38,020 nt of DNA from an uncultured Bacteroides sp. (GTDB lineage Bacteria > Bacteroidota > Bacteroidia > Bacteroidales > Bacteroidaceae), in contig CASGED010000034.1 of the NCBI GenBank assembly GCA_949300425.1, positions 1 to 38,020 on the forward strand, given 5' to 3'. Of this stretch, positions 1 to 8,057 are shown one piece after another. Under the pieces are notes generated by a model. It was not told where the DNA came from, made no database searches, and saw nothing but the letters and a program-made list of their open reading frames with translations. A program made the translations under genes and the position numbers. Numbering within the stretch: position 1 is the first letter of the stretch; every line of letters starts with the position of its first letter.

Positions 1-360
1 CGCATTCAGCAGGTGTTTTACCGACCACATCAATTCGCTGCCCACTCCCGTATGGTGGTAGTCCTTGGCCACGGCGAAGCGGCCTATCTTGACTGCCGGA
101 TAGCTGCAAAAATGTTTACCGTGCGGGAACAGCTTCTTTACTTTACGCCACGCGCTGTTTGAGACTTCAAGGCGCGAAATCTTGTCGTTGAACAAACAAA
201 AGTAGGCGGCAATGACATCACCGTCCATCAAGAGAAAGGTTTTGCCTATCCGCTTTTCAGCAAAGAGTTTGGCATTATCCATCAAAAAGCCATTCAAATC
301 GGCATCGCCGCAGTCGAATGGCTTTAAATCGTGATTGGTTGTCAGTTCTACCAGTATCAT
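1..360 (-). CDS. GNAT-family N-acetyltransferase, C-terminus cut by window edge (toxin-like)
   Basis: Only the first 120 residues are present because the gene runs off the left edge. The protein starts MILVELTTNHDLKPFDCGD and contains the acetyl-CoA-binding motif A of GNAT enzymes near residues 93-109 (GRFAVAKDYHHTGVGSELM region: a beta strand followed by a glycine-rich loop of the Q/RxxGxG/A kind). The N-terminal F-x-C-G-x-x-x-L-N-x-F-L segment is the pattern seen in GNAT toxins of the TacT/AtaT kind that acetylate aminoacyl-tRNA. It begins only five bases after the stop of a 57-residue upstream gene, so the two are surely co-transcribed. That pairing supports a toxin-antitoxin reading, but the partner is not a recognisable ribbon-helix-helix protein, so the substrate remains inferred. 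An ordinary GNAT acetyltransferase is the alternative. Confidence 0.8.
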   Translation of the reverse strand, partial: MILVELTTNHDLKPFDCGDADLNGFLMDNAKLFAEKRIGKTFLLMDGDVIAAYFCLFNDKISRLEVSNSAWRKVKKLFPHGKHFCSYPAVKIGRFAVAKDYHHTGVGSELMWSVKHLLNA

Positions 361-365
361 AGGCA

Positions 366-539
366 TCAAGCTTTTGCGTATTGGACTTCAGTCACCAATT
401 TTTCGTAAGCCTTGCGCGCCTTTTCCCGGTTTGCCTGACGCTCTTCGGCGGTCATGTTTTCCACGCGCTTCATTTCTTTCTGGAAACGTTCCGCGTCTTT
501 CCCATAAAGCACGGGAGTTTCTCTGATTGCTCTTGCCAT
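366..539 (-). CDS. 57-residue charged helical protein, possible antitoxin of the GNAT gene
   Basis: This short gene reads MARAIRETPVLYGKDAERF and ends in KLVTEVQYAKA. It is strongly charged, with a long predicted helix in its second half (ERQANREKARKAYEKL). Its start is well supported by a very strong ribosome-binding stretch (AGAAAGGAGG) just upstream and by a good Bacteroides promoter further up. Similar small proteins with an I-[KR]-E-T-P-[VI]-L opening are common directly upstream of toxin-like or Fic/GNAT genes in Bacteroidales, as far as I recall. The stop lies five bases before the GNAT start. I see no DNA-binding domain, so autoregulation cannot be claimed. Role as antitoxin is inference from size, order and spacing. 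Confidence 0.7.
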   Translation of the reverse strand: MARAIRETPVLYGKDAERFQKEMKRVENMTAEERQANREKARKAYEKLVTEVQYAKA

Positions 540-571
540 AATCTGCCTCCTTTCTCTGTTGATTTACGGCA

Positions 572-602
572 CAAAGATATATATTCTTCTTTTAATATCC
601 AA
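572..602 (-). promoter_or_regulatory. Bacteroides-type promoter of the GNAT pair
   Basis: On the minus strand TTGG (599-602) is followed 19 bases later by TATCTTTG (572-579), matching the -33/-7 consensus of the Bacteroidetes primary sigma factor. The start codon of the 57-residue gene lies about 32 bases downstream. Confidence 0.6.
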
Positions 603-763
603 CCCCAATCTTTCAAAGAGCGCACCGCCTTCGGCAAGGAACTGTTCTTCGTGTCCGGCATGGAGGGAAGGGTGGACATCGTGACGGAAGACCGCTCGCT
701 GCCGGAACGATTTCTGCCGCCGGTGAAGAAGGTGTGGACAGAACATTTTAAGGCCGCCCAAAC
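599..763 (+). pseudogene. Possible orphan C-terminal coding fragment
   Basis: On the plus strand this stretch reads as protein-like sequence (FKERTAFGKELFFVSGMEG, then VDIVTEDRSLPERFLPPVKK) with a balanced charge pattern, unlike the low-complexity shadows around it. It has no credible start of its own: the open frame upstream runs antisense through the 57-residue gene. It may be the tail of a decayed gene lost between the GNAT pair and the deacylase gene. I do not recognise the family, and chance is possible. Confidence 0.25.
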
Positions 764-1932
764 CTCCATCCCAGTCCTAACATCAGGTTATTAGGATTCT
801 TGAAATCGCTGAGCTGATAGCCGACATGCAGGAAAATGCGGCGGGTGACAAAGGCTTTGAGGGCTAATATCTGGTAATAGACCTCGGTGTCTGTTCCTTT
901 GCAAATGACGTTGCGTCCAACGCCAAAGTTTACTGAAAAGACAGGCATGTTCAATTCGGCGCGGAGGGAGAATCCTATGGCAAATTGTTCGCGGAAAGGC
1001 GGACGGTAAAATCGCATTTCTTCTCCGCTCGTCCCTTCCACCAAGTACTCCATCAGATTGGCGCTTTCGTCATACTGCGCGTCGAGTGACACTCCGGCGC
1101 GGAAATATTTGTTGACCCTGTACATAGGGTTGAAATTCAGCCCGGCCACGGCAAAGGAACCGGGAATCAGCTCCCCATGGTCGGGATAGATGAGGCCCCG
1201 TTTGCGGGTAGAGCCGTATATAATAAGGTCATAACTGAAACGTCTTTTCAGAGGTAATGTTTCTTCGCGCGAAGGTTTTACTTGCGCTGTGCCACCGAAA
1301 GCGCAGACTATACCCACCCGTGCCCCGACGGTGTTGACACCCGAATTGGGATAGTTGGTGTTCCCGTTAGAGTAGTGCGTCAAGTCCGCGCCGATGGTCA
1401 GACGCCAGGCTGGGGTCAGTTGCCAATTGAAGAAAAGCCCTAAGTTGAGGTAAGCGTTGATGCGGGACCCCACTACTACATTATAAGGATTGTCCTGCAA
1501 ATCGTACTTCTTCCAACTGAATGCCGTACCGAAATTCCATTCATAGTTTAGTGACAAACGTTCCGTCAGACGGACGATGGGAGCACCTTGGAATACATAC
1601 AACACAACGGGCGTACCCATCTCTTCATTGTTGAAGAAACTGTTGAAAGATAATCCAATGCCTTGGTAGGCATGTGGATAAAGTTTCCCCAAACGGGTAT
1701 CGGGAGCGAAGCGGAAGGCATAGCGCAGATGGGCGGAAACGGATGTGTTGATTGCTTTCCCGGTCATATTGTCTCCCCGGAAAAAACTTCGGGTAGGGAA
1801 GACGTAAGCGGGACGTGCTTCCAAACCGATGTAATGTGACGGGCGATTCCCTGACAAACTATCGGTTCGGGATGCGCGTATCGCCAAGCAGACGAACAGG
1901 CTGAGAAACAGGAAGAGGAATAAACGCTTCAT
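748..1932 (-). CDS. Acyloxyacyl hydrolase / PagL-like lipid A deacylase, outer membrane
   Basis: This 394-residue protein begins with a signal peptide (MKRLFLFLFLSLFVCLAIRA) and then alternates aromatic and polar residues as outer-membrane beta barrels do. Around residues 184-199 it carries LTHYSNGNTNYPNSG, which matches the PagL catalytic signature: His186 and Ser188 would be the catalytic His-Ser of the lipid A 3-O-deacylase family. The protein is about twice the length of classical PagL. The extra C-terminal 180 residues (RFSYDLIIYGSTRKRG onward) also look like barrel strands, which is usual for the Bacteroidales members. Its start overlaps the stop of the upstream acyl-CoA ligase by four bases (ATGA), so the two are translationally coupled. 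A role in outer-membrane lipid remodelling or recycling is plausible; the substrate is inferred. Confidence 0.8.
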   Translation of the reverse strand: MKRLFLFLFLSLFVCLAIRASRTDSLSGNRPSHYIGLEARPAYVFPTRSFFRGDNMTGKAINTSVSAHLRYAFRFAPDTRLGKLYPHAYQGIGLSFNSFFNNEEMGTPVVLYVFQGAPIVRLTERLSLNYEWNFGTAFSWKKYDLQDNPYNVVVGSRINAYLNLGLFFNWQLTPAWRLTIGADLTHYSNGNTNYPNSGVNTVGARVGIVCAFGGTAQVKPSREETLPLKRRFSYDLIIYGSTRKRGLIYPDHGELIPGSFAVAGLNFNPMYRVNKYFRAGVSLDAQYDESANLMEYLVEGTSGEEMRFYRPPFREQFAIGFSLRAELNMPVFSVNFGVGRNVICKGTDTEVYYQILALKAFVTRRIFLHVGYQLSDFKNPNNLMLGLGWRFGRP

Positions 1933-3734
1933 TCTTCGTACATCCGGTCTATCACGTCCCGATAGTGTTCGGCCACTACCGGACGGCGTAACTTCAGCGT
2001 GTTGGTCAGTTCGCCTCGCTCCATGCTGAATGGCTCGGCCAAAAGCGTGAAGCGCTTGATTTGCTCGTAGTGGGCAAAAGCCTGTTGCAATGTATCAATA
2101 CGTTCCCGGTAGAAGTCTGTTATTTCCGGCTTTCGCAACAGTTCTTCCATAGACGTATAAGCAATGCCCCGTCCGGCGGCCAACTCCTTCACCAAGTCAT
2201 ACGTAGGTACTATCAATGCGGACACAAACTTGCGCTGGTCGGCTATGATGGCCACTTGGTCGATGTAGCGGTCCAGTATCAACCGCGTTTCCAACGCCTG
2301 AGGCGAAATGTACTTACCGTTGGAGGTCTTGAAGAGATCTTTGATGCGTTCGGTCAGGTATAGATGGTCGCCTTTCAGGCAGCCGGCGTCTCCGGTATGA
2401 AACCAACCGTCTTTATCGATAGCATTGGCGGTAGATACAGGTTTCTTGTAATATCCGGTGGTGATGGTCCGGCCGCGGAGCAGGATTTCATCATTATCTC
2501 CAATCTTGACCTCCAAGCCCGGCATCACTTGTCCTACAGAGCCCACCTCAAATCCTTGTTTGCGGAAACAGGACACCGTGGCGGTAGATTCCGTCAGTCC
2601 GTACCCCACCAGCATGAAGATTCCGACGGAATGGGCAAATTCGCAGATGGTGTCGTTGACGGCCGCTCCGGCGGTTGGGAAGAAGTTCCCGTTCTCTAAT
2701 CCGATGGTTTTCTTCAGCAGGGCATAGACCGTTTTCTCGTAGAACTTATAGCGCATATGCAACATCAGAGGCGGCGTCTTTCCCTGGCGGATATAGTCGA
2801 TGTTGTGCTCACGGCCGACCCGCAATGCGTCCAGCATCAGCGCCTTCCGCATTCCTGTCTCCTTCGCGATGCGTTCATGCACGCCCAAGTAGACTTTCTC
2901 CCAAAAACGGGGCACACTGCACATCGCCGTAGGACGGATTTCCCGCAGACTTTGTTGCACTTCGTGCGGGCGGAGGTTGACGCATACCTGCGCCCCGCGA
3001 TGCAGGCAGAGGTAGGTCCATGCCCGTTCGAAAACATGTGTCAGGGGCAAAAAGTTGAGCGACACGTCCTGTTCTGTCAACTGGGGCAGAACAATGTCGT
3101 GGATGCGCATGGCCTCATCATAATTAAAATGGTGCAGCATCACCCCCTTTGGCTCGCCCGTCGTGCCGGACGTATAGAGAATGCTGGCCAAATCGTCGAA
3201 CGAAGCCCGGGCGGTGCGTCCCTCCACTTCGGCCTGATGGGTCAGTCCGTCAGCGGCTTGCAGAAATTCGTCAAAGTAGATGGAGGTCGTGTCTCGCGGG
3301 TCTTTCTGCACTTTGCGGTCGAAGATGATGAGCCGCTGCAGGGAGTGGCAGAAGCCCAGCACACGGAATGCGGCGTCATATTGGAACTGTTCGCCCACAA
3401 AGAGAAAACGTATCTGAGCGTCGTTGACAATATACTTTACCTGTACCGGCGAGCTGGTGGCATACAAGGGAATCGTGACGGCCCGTACGCCAAACGCGCC
3501 GAAATCCACATACAGACACTCTGGCTTGTTTTGCGAGAAGATGCCCACGTTCTCCTCCTCCGCCACACCGAAAGCTATCAAGGCGTCAGAAACCTGCCTC
3601 ACCTTTTGCGAGAATTCGTTCCATGTGACCGGAATCCAGCGCCCCGCGTCATAATCCTTGTACTTCAGGGCAACTTTGTCCCCGTATTTCTCCGCCTGCC
3701 GATGTACCAGGACTGAAAAATGATGATAAGCCAT
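1929..3734 (-). CDS. AMP-forming long-chain fatty acid-CoA ligase
   Basis: The 601-residue protein activates fatty acids to acyl-CoA through an acyl-adenylate. The adenylate-forming signature is clear: the phosphate-binding loop ILYTSGTTGEPKGVM near residues 185-200, the YGLTEST motif near residue 380, and the WFHTGDAG motif near 440 with the hinge region (LTERIKDLFKTSNGKYISP) after it, whose lysine-rich turn fits long-chain FadD15-like members. Length is typical for that subgroup (about 600). The start is supported by a promoter directly upstream. It is the first gene of a two-gene operon with the PagL-like deacylase, which suggests that fatty acids released from lipid A, or taken up from outside, are activated here. 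That link is inference. Confidence 0.93.
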   Translation of the reverse strand: MAYHHFSVLVHRQAEKYGDKVALKYKDYDAGRWIPVTWNEFSQKVRQVSDALIAFGVAEEENVGIFSQNKPECLYVDFGAFGVRAVTIPLYATSSPVQVKYIVNDAQIRFLFVGEQFQYDAAFRVLGFCHSLQRLIIFDRKVQKDPRDTTSIYFDEFLQAADGLTHQAEVEGRTARASFDDLASILYTSGTTGEPKGVMLHHFNYDEAMRIHDIVLPQLTEQDVSLNFLPLTHVFERAWTYLCLHRGAQVCVNLRPHEVQQSLREIRPTAMCSVPRFWEKVYLGVHERIAKETGMRKALMLDALRVGREHNIDYIRQGKTPPLMLHMRYKFYEKTVYALLKKTIGLENGNFFPTAGAAVNDTICEFAHSVGIFMLVGYGLTESTATVSCFRKQGFEVGSVGQVMPGLEVKIGDNDEILLRGRTITTGYYKKPVSTANAIDKDGWFHTGDAGCLKGDHLYLTERIKDLFKTSNGKYISPQALETRLILDRYIDQVAIIADQRKFVSALIVPTYDLVKELAAGRGIAYTSMEELLRKPEITDFYRERIDTLQQAFAHYEQIKRFTLLAEPFSMERGELTNTLKLRRPVVAEHYRDVIDRMYEE

Positions 3735-3763
3735 AACCTCTGCTCTATTTGGTGAATATAGTG

Positions 3764-3795
3764 CAAAGTTATTTGTTTTTGGTTAATGCCCCAAA
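3764..3795 (-). promoter_or_regulatory. Promoter of the acyl-CoA ligase operon
   Basis: On the minus strand TTTG (3792-3795) and TAACTTTG (3764-3771) are separated by 20 bases, fitting the Bacteroidetes -33/-7 pattern. The start codon follows about 30 bases downstream. Confidence 0.6.
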
Positions 3796-3821
3796 TAATA
3801 AACGGGAAAGTCCATGTTGTC

Positions 3822-3852
3822 TTTGACGAATCAAATGAAAACGCTATTTTTG
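3822..3852 (+). promoter_or_regulatory. Promoter of the yqeY-like gene
   Basis: TTTG (3822-3825), a 19-base spacer and TATTTTTG (3845-3852) match the Bacteroidetes promoter consensus. It diverges from the acyl-CoA ligase promoter. Confidence 0.65.
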
Positions 3853-3896
3853 CGATGCTTTTGAAAGAACACATATAAACTTAAAAATATTGCATT

Positions 3897-4346
3897 ATGG
3901 ATTTGTTCGACAAAGTCAGCGAAGACATTAAAACCGCTATGAAAGCCAAAGACAAAGTGGCTCTCGACACATTAAGAAACATCAAGAAAGTATTTTTGGA
4001 AGCCAAAACTGCTCCGGGCGCCAACGACACGTTAGCCGATGCCGATGCGTTGAAAATCATCCAAAAACTGGTGAAACAAGGGAAAGACGCAGCTGAAATC
4101 TATGTACAACAGGGACGTCAAGATTTGGCCGACGCCGAATTGGCCCAGGTGAAAGTGATGGAAACTTATTTGCCCAAACAGATGAGCGCTGAAGAACTGG
4201 AAACGGCTTTGAAAGCGATTATCGCCGAAGTGGGTGCTACAAGCGGTAAGGACATGGGCAAGGTCATGGGAGTCGCCAGCAAAAAGTTGGCCGGATTGGC
4301 CGAAGGCCGCACTATCTCCGCTAAAGTAAAGGAACTGCTGGGCTGA
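3897..4346 (+). CDS. GatB/YqeY domain protein
   Basis: This 149-residue protein starts MDLFDKVSEDIKTAMKAKDK and matches the stand-alone YqeY family throughout, including the LRNIKK segment, the KQGKDAAEIYVQQGR helix and the C-terminal DMGKVMGVASKKLAG glycine turn. YqeY shares the helical tail domain of GatB, the amidotransferase subunit that converts Glu-tRNA(Gln) and Asp-tRNA(Asn); the free-standing protein is thought to bind tRNA but its exact role is unsettled. The length is normal for the family. It has its own promoter and stands alone between divergent and convergent neighbours. In many Bacteroidetes it sits near ftsZ, which is not the case here. Confidence 0.9.
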   Translation: MDLFDKVSEDIKTAMKAKDKVALDTLRNIKKVFLEAKTAPGANDTLADADALKIIQKLVKQGKDAAEIYVQQGRQDLADAELAQVKVMETYLPKQMSAEELETALKAIIAEVGATSGKDMGKVMGVASKKLAGLAEGRTISAKVKELLG

Positions 4347-4382
4347 CCAAGCGTCACCTGACACGTCCTTGCGTCAATGGCA

Positions 4383-5189
4383 TTAAAAAACGGAGTTCAA
4401 AGCTCCTGTCTTGCCTCGCCGGCCATCCCAATATCCCTTCCAAAGGGCTTTCAACTTTGCCGTCTTCTGCCGTTCGTAGAGCAATACGAAGACAATGCGT
4501 TTCCATAAATGATAGCGCAAGTGAGCTTTCAGGTTGAGATAGTCAGGATAAAGGCGGTGCAAGATAATGCCATTGCGCACGTTGTAGTAGGTGCGTGCCG
4601 GCGGGTATTCATTCGGAAAAACTTCGCGGCCCAACAAGCGATGTTTCTTCTTTTGGTAACCAAACTCATGTTGCAACAGAATGTCACGGAAACACAGCGT
4701 AGGAATCGTTTGTCGTGCCGCCCGCCAACAAAACTCACAGTCTATTCCCCAAACAAACAAATCTTCTCTGAACACTCCTAACTTTTCAAACAATTCCAAA
4801 GGATAAATACTGGCGGAAGTCATGGCAGAAGCCACCTGAACGGCGGATGTCTCGACGGGATAAAGTGTGGCACCCTGCGAACGGAGGTAATAGTTGGTCG
4901 AGAATAGGGCTGTCTGTCCTCCATGTTCCTTTTCCCATTGCTCTACTTTCATCCGATAGCGTGCCATCTCCCCAGGCAGAAAGAAACTGTCCTGATCCAT
5001 CGTCATCAAATGGGTACAACCGTGGGCACGGGCAAAACGGACGCCTTCATTCAGCGCGGCGCCAATGCCGACATTGCGAGGGGTATTGTCCCAACGGAGG
5101 AGACAATCTACCTGCGGCAGATAGGTGCGGATGTTTCCTTCTACCTCTTCGGAGGGATGATAGAGTACAACAACACAGGCCAGTCTCAT
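4383..5189 (-). CDS. Glycosyltransferase family 2 (rhamnosyltransferase-like)
   Basis: The 268-residue protein begins MRLACVVVLYHPSEEVEGNI, the VVLYxP strand of GT-A family 2 enzymes such as WbbL-like rhamnosyltransferases. The nucleotide/metal motif MTMDQDSFFL lies near residues 62-71, and a second acidic site, WGIDCEFCWRA, near 145-156. The C-terminal NGIILHRLY segment is also typical. It would transfer a sugar from a nucleotide donor to a cell-surface glycan at the cytoplasmic face. The start overlaps the stop of the neuB-like gene by four bases (ATGA), placing it at the end of a four-gene run. The donor might be the CMP-linked nonulosonic acid made by the two upstream genes, but family 2 enzymes are not usual sialyltransferases, so that is uncertain. 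Confidence 0.88.
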   Translation of the reverse strand: MRLACVVVLYHPSEEVEGNIRTYLPQVDCLLRWDNTPRNVGIGAALNEGVRFARAHGCTHLMTMDQDSFFLPGEMARYRMKVEQWEKEHGGQTALFSTNYYLRSQGATLYPVETSAVQVASAMTSASIYPLELFEKLGVFREDLFVWGIDCEFCWRAARQTIPTLCFRDILLQHEFGYQKKKHRLLGREVFPNEYPPARTYYNVRNGIILHRLYPDYLNLKAHLRYHLWKRIVFVLLYERQKTAKLKALWKGYWDGRRGKTGALNSVF

Positions 5190-6226
5190 AACAGATCCTT
5201 CGGATAAATCAGTTCATTACGAGGAACGAAGTTCTTCACTTGGCGGCCAATGACCTGACCACGATCGGCCCATTTATAACCGTCACCCGGACTAAGAAGA
5301 TGCAGGTCTTCTTCTCTTATCACGTCACCGGGTTGCAAATCATGGCGCGTGGCAACGGAACGTTCCAGTTTTACCCGGGCTGCGGCCACGGCCGGTTCAA
5401 TGTATAGCTCTTCACGTCCCATCCAGCGTTCGGTCAAGCGGATGTCGCGTATCATGCGATTCACTCCGTCGGGACCTAACGAGCCTTGTTGGTCTGTACC
5501 CTTCATGCGACGGTCGATAGTAATATGCTTCTCTACTATTTCTGCGCCTAACGCTACGGCGGCTACCGGCGCGGCTATGCCAATGGTATGGTCCGAAAAA
5601 CCGATGGTGTATTGCCCGTAATGCCGTTTCAGGTAAGTGATGGTAAGCAGATTCAGGTTGTCCGGCGCCGTGGGGTATTGCGACACGCAATGCAGAATGG
5701 CAATCTGGTCATGGTAGCGTGTGATTACTTCCAGGGCGTCATCCAGTTCCTTCTGTCCGGCCATGCCGGTAGAGAGTATAATGGGGATGCGCGTCTCCGC
5801 CATGGCCTCCAGCAGGGGCAGGTTGGTCAGGTCGCGGCTTGCCACTTTCAATCGGTCTGGCGTGAAGAGTTTCAGCAGTGAGAGGCAACCGGGCGAGCAA
5901 AGCGTCTCAACAAAGTCCAAGCCCAATGATTTGGCATGGCGATACACTTCAAAGTGCTCCTCGTCCGTAAGTTCCAGCTTTGCCCGATGTTCGCCATAAG
6001 TACGCCCAAAAGAGTTGGGAGAATCGTAGGGACGGTTCATTTGTGAATCAGTCAGTTCCTCATTGAGGTCGCGTTTGGTCATCTTCACCGCATCCATCGG
6101 CCGCAAGTCTAAGTTAAAAGCGTCTTCGTGCACTGGCCGTGATACCAAGTCTACTATCAGTTTGGCCAAATCGACAGAGCCATTATGGTTCTGTCCTATT
6201 TCTCCTATAATGTAGGTGTGGTTCAT
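5186..6226 (-). CDS. NeuB-like N-acetylneuraminate/nonulosonate synthase
   Basis: This 346-residue enzyme would condense phosphoenolpyruvate with an N-acetylated (or neutral) hexose to give a nine-carbon acid such as sialic, legionaminic acid or KDN. The N-terminal EIGQNHNG motif (residues 8-15), the VETLCSPG strand, ILSTGMA (near 151), HCVSQYPT (near 176) and IGFSDHTIG (near 208) are the family's TIM-barrel landmarks, and the last 60 residues (ERSVATRHDLQPGDVIREEDL) form the antifreeze-like SAF domain. The length equals that of complete NeuB proteins. It lies 32 bases after the cytidylyltransferase-like gene and overlaps the glycosyltransferase. No hexosamine epimerase is present here, so the exact sugar cannot be told from the window. 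Confidence 0.92.
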   Translation of the reverse strand: MNHTYIIGEIGQNHNGSVDLAKLIVDLVSRPVHEDAFNLDLRPMDAVKMTKRDLNEELTDSQMNRPYDSPNSFGRTYGEHRAKLELTDEEHFEVYRHAKSLGLDFVETLCSPGCLSLLKLFTPDRLKVASRDLTNLPLLEAMAETRIPIILSTGMAGQKELDDALEVITRYHDQIAILHCVSQYPTAPDNLNLLTITYLKRHYGQYTIGFSDHTIGIAAPVAAVALGAEIVEKHITIDRRMKGTDQQGSLGPDGVNRMIRDIRLTERWMGREELYIEPAVAAARVKLERSVATRHDLQPGDVIREEDLHLLSPGDGYKWADRGQVIGRQVKNFVPRNELIYPKDLL

Positions 6227-6258
6227 TTACTATTTACGATTTACTAATTTACAATGCC

Positions 6259-7008
6259 CTATTTTTCATTTCTCTTTATATTTTCCCGCATTCGCTCCAA
6301 ATACTCAGGACGGGCGTCTACCGTTTGCAACAGAGCTGAAAGACTTCGGTCGGTTTTTTCGTACCATTCGGCGTAAAGACTGCCCAACAGGCTGAAATCG
6401 TCCGGTGTGTCGAGAGTGAAACGCAAGTCCTGCCGACTTTCTAAGCCAGTGGGCAGAGGGAGCAACCTCACACTGAAAGCCTCCGGATGGGTATACAGAT
6501 AGATGGTGACATGCTCATGATAAAGTTGTTCATCGGTGAGTGAAGCCGCACGACGCAAAGCGTCGAGCGTAGTCAGCTCTGCGAACAACCCGATATGTGA
6601 CTTGATGGTAGGCCGTCCGTCGGGCCAGCCAAACGCTACATAGTCTGCCGGTTGGCAATCGTGCGCTTCAAGAAGTGCCTGGAAGGAATCCGCCCGAAGA
6701 AACGGATTGTCCGAGCATACTCGTATCAGACGGTTTATCCCGAACTGTTCAGCAGCCCCGATAAAACGTCCCAATACATCGTCCTCACTACCCCGATAAC
6801 AGTCCACCTCCATCTGCCGTGCCACATCGGCCAACACATTGTCTTGCCGACGCGTAGTTGTGGCCAATACGATACGCATACCGGGACAAGCCGCACGTAT
6901 TGCCTCTATCTGAATATCAATGATGCGCTTTTCGCCATAAAACGGCAGTAGGATTTTGCCCGGCAAACGTGTAGAACCGGTACGTGCTTGTATAATAACT
7001 CCATCCAT
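6259..7008 (-). CDS. SpsF/acylneuraminate cytidylyltransferase-family protein
   Basis: The 249-residue protein starts MDGVIIQARTGSTRLPGK, the nucleotide-binding loop of the SpsF/NeuA-like cytidylyltransferase family, and continues with IVLATTTRRQDN, CYRGSEDDVLGRF and RVCSDNPFL (Asp in the metal site near residue 99). Such enzymes activate a sugar acid as a CMP derivative. Placed directly before neuB in the same direction it most likely makes the CMP-sugar of the NeuB product. The start is only one base after the ribD stop, so it depends on upstream transcription. SpsF members are less well characterised than NeuA, so the donor is inferred from context. Confidence 0.85.
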   Translation of the reverse strand: MDGVIIQARTGSTRLPGKILLPFYGEKRIIDIQIEAIRAACPGMRIVLATTTRRQDNVLADVARQMEVDCYRGSEDDVLGRFIGAAEQFGINRLIRVCSDNPFLRADSFQALLEAHDCQPADYVAFGWPDGRPTIKSHIGLFAELTTLDALRRAASLTDEQLYHEHVTIYLYTHPEAFSVRLLPLPTGLESRQDLRFTLDTPDDFSLLGSLYAEWYEKTDRSLSALLQTVDARPEYLERMRENIKRNEK

Positions 7009-7009
7009 A

Positions 7010-8026
7010 TTACAATGCCTCCCCGCTTACTTTGGATTGATTATTAGTGAATGTATAAAATGGGTGTCCGAAATGTTCCTCTCGCTTACCTGCCAGATGC
7101 TTAGGCAACACAGGCGCCTCCACTCCATCGCCCAAACAAACAGGCGCTTCTTCTACAACGATTTCATCCCACAAACCTGCATCCATAAAACTTTGCAACA
7201 GTTTGGCTCCACCTTCCACCAGCAGCGATTGCAACCCCCGGCTATATAAATCCGCCAATATGTCGAAAAGATTCTGCGTGTCGTATGTCAGTGTCGGTTG
7301 GCTACCGTCAAAAAGATGCAATCCTGCGGTCAACCGATGTTTGCTGTCCACCACTACACGCACCGGTTGGGACCCCGCCCAAACCCTTACGTCTAAATGC
7401 GGATTATCCATGCGTGCCGTGTCCGTACCTACCATGATAGCCGTATGTTCCGCTCTTTGTTTATGCACGAGCATCTGTGTACACGCATTTGAAAGCCGGA
7501 CAGGCGTTTCATTCTCCCCCCTTCGGCGGTCGATATAGCCATCCGCACTTTGCGCCCACTTTAAAGTAATGTAAGGACGCTTACGGGTATGGAAAATAAT
7601 GAATCTGCGTATCAGTTCCCGGCATTCCGCTTCCAACACACCGACCACTACCTCGCGTCCAGCCTGCCTTAACTTCTCTATGCCTCGTCCGTCTACCTTA
7701 GGGAAAGGATCCTGACACCCTATGACGATGCGCTTAATACCCTTCTCCACGATAAGGTCGGCACAAGGAGGCGTTTTGCCATAATGCGCGCAAGGCTCCA
7801 GGCTGACATAAAGTGTCGCCTCGGGCAACAACTCCGGCCGGCGGACGGAACGTATCGCGTTCACCTCGGCATGAGCCTGCCCGCACTTAGCGTGGTAACC
7901 TTCGCCGATAATACCTCCTTGGTGTACGATGACCGCTCCTACCATCGGATTGGGAGGCGCTCCGCACCGTCCGTTACGTGCCAACTGAATACATCGGCGC
8001 ATGTATTTTTCATCTTCATTTTCCAT
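7010..8026 (-). CDS. ribD: Bifunctional riboflavin deaminase/reductase RibD
   Basis: RibD carries out two successive steps of riboflavin synthesis: deamination of the diaminopyrimidine and NADPH reduction of the ribosyl side chain. The N-terminal deaminase has the zinc motif HAEVNAI (near residue 50) and PCAHYGKTPPC (near 78), and the C-terminal reductase domain contains LKWAQSADGYI and LLVEGGAKLLQSF. I chose the start MENEDEKYMRRC at 8026 because the family normally begins a few residues before the DEKYMRRC segment; an in-frame start at 8053 would add nine residues and run into the divergent prmC promoter. The gene heads a four-gene run with the nonulosonate genes, spacing one base, which is unusual company for ribD. 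Confidence 0.92.
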   Translation of the reverse strand: MENEDEKYMRRCIQLARNGRCGAPPNPMVGAVIVHQGGIIGEGYHAKCGQAHAEVNAIRSVRRPELLPEATLYVSLEPCAHYGKTPPCADLIVEKGIKRIVIGCQDPFPKVDGRGIEKLRQAGREVVVGVLEAECRELIRRFIIFHTRKRPYITLKWAQSADGYIDRRRGENETPVRLSNACTQMLVHKQRAEHTAIMVGTDTARMDNPHLDVRVWAGSQPVRVVVDSKHRLTAGLHLFDGSQPTLTYDTQNLFDILADLYSRGLQSLLVEGGAKLLQSFMDAGLWDEIVVEEAPVCLGDGVEAPVLPKHLAGKREEHFGHPFYTFTNNQSKVSGEAL

Positions 8027-8057
8027 CTTCCTATTTTCGTATTTACGCCACATTGCT

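Noticed and set aside
470-769. A 99-codon minus-strand frame overlapping the 57-residue gene
   Set aside because: It runs out of frame across a good promoter and ribosome site used by the smaller gene; composition looks random.
2757-3716. A 319-codon open frame on the plus strand within the acyl-CoA ligase gene
   Set aside because: It is fully antisense to a gene with clear adenylate-forming motifs, and its product (His/Arg-rich, no domain) looks like a codon-bias shadow.
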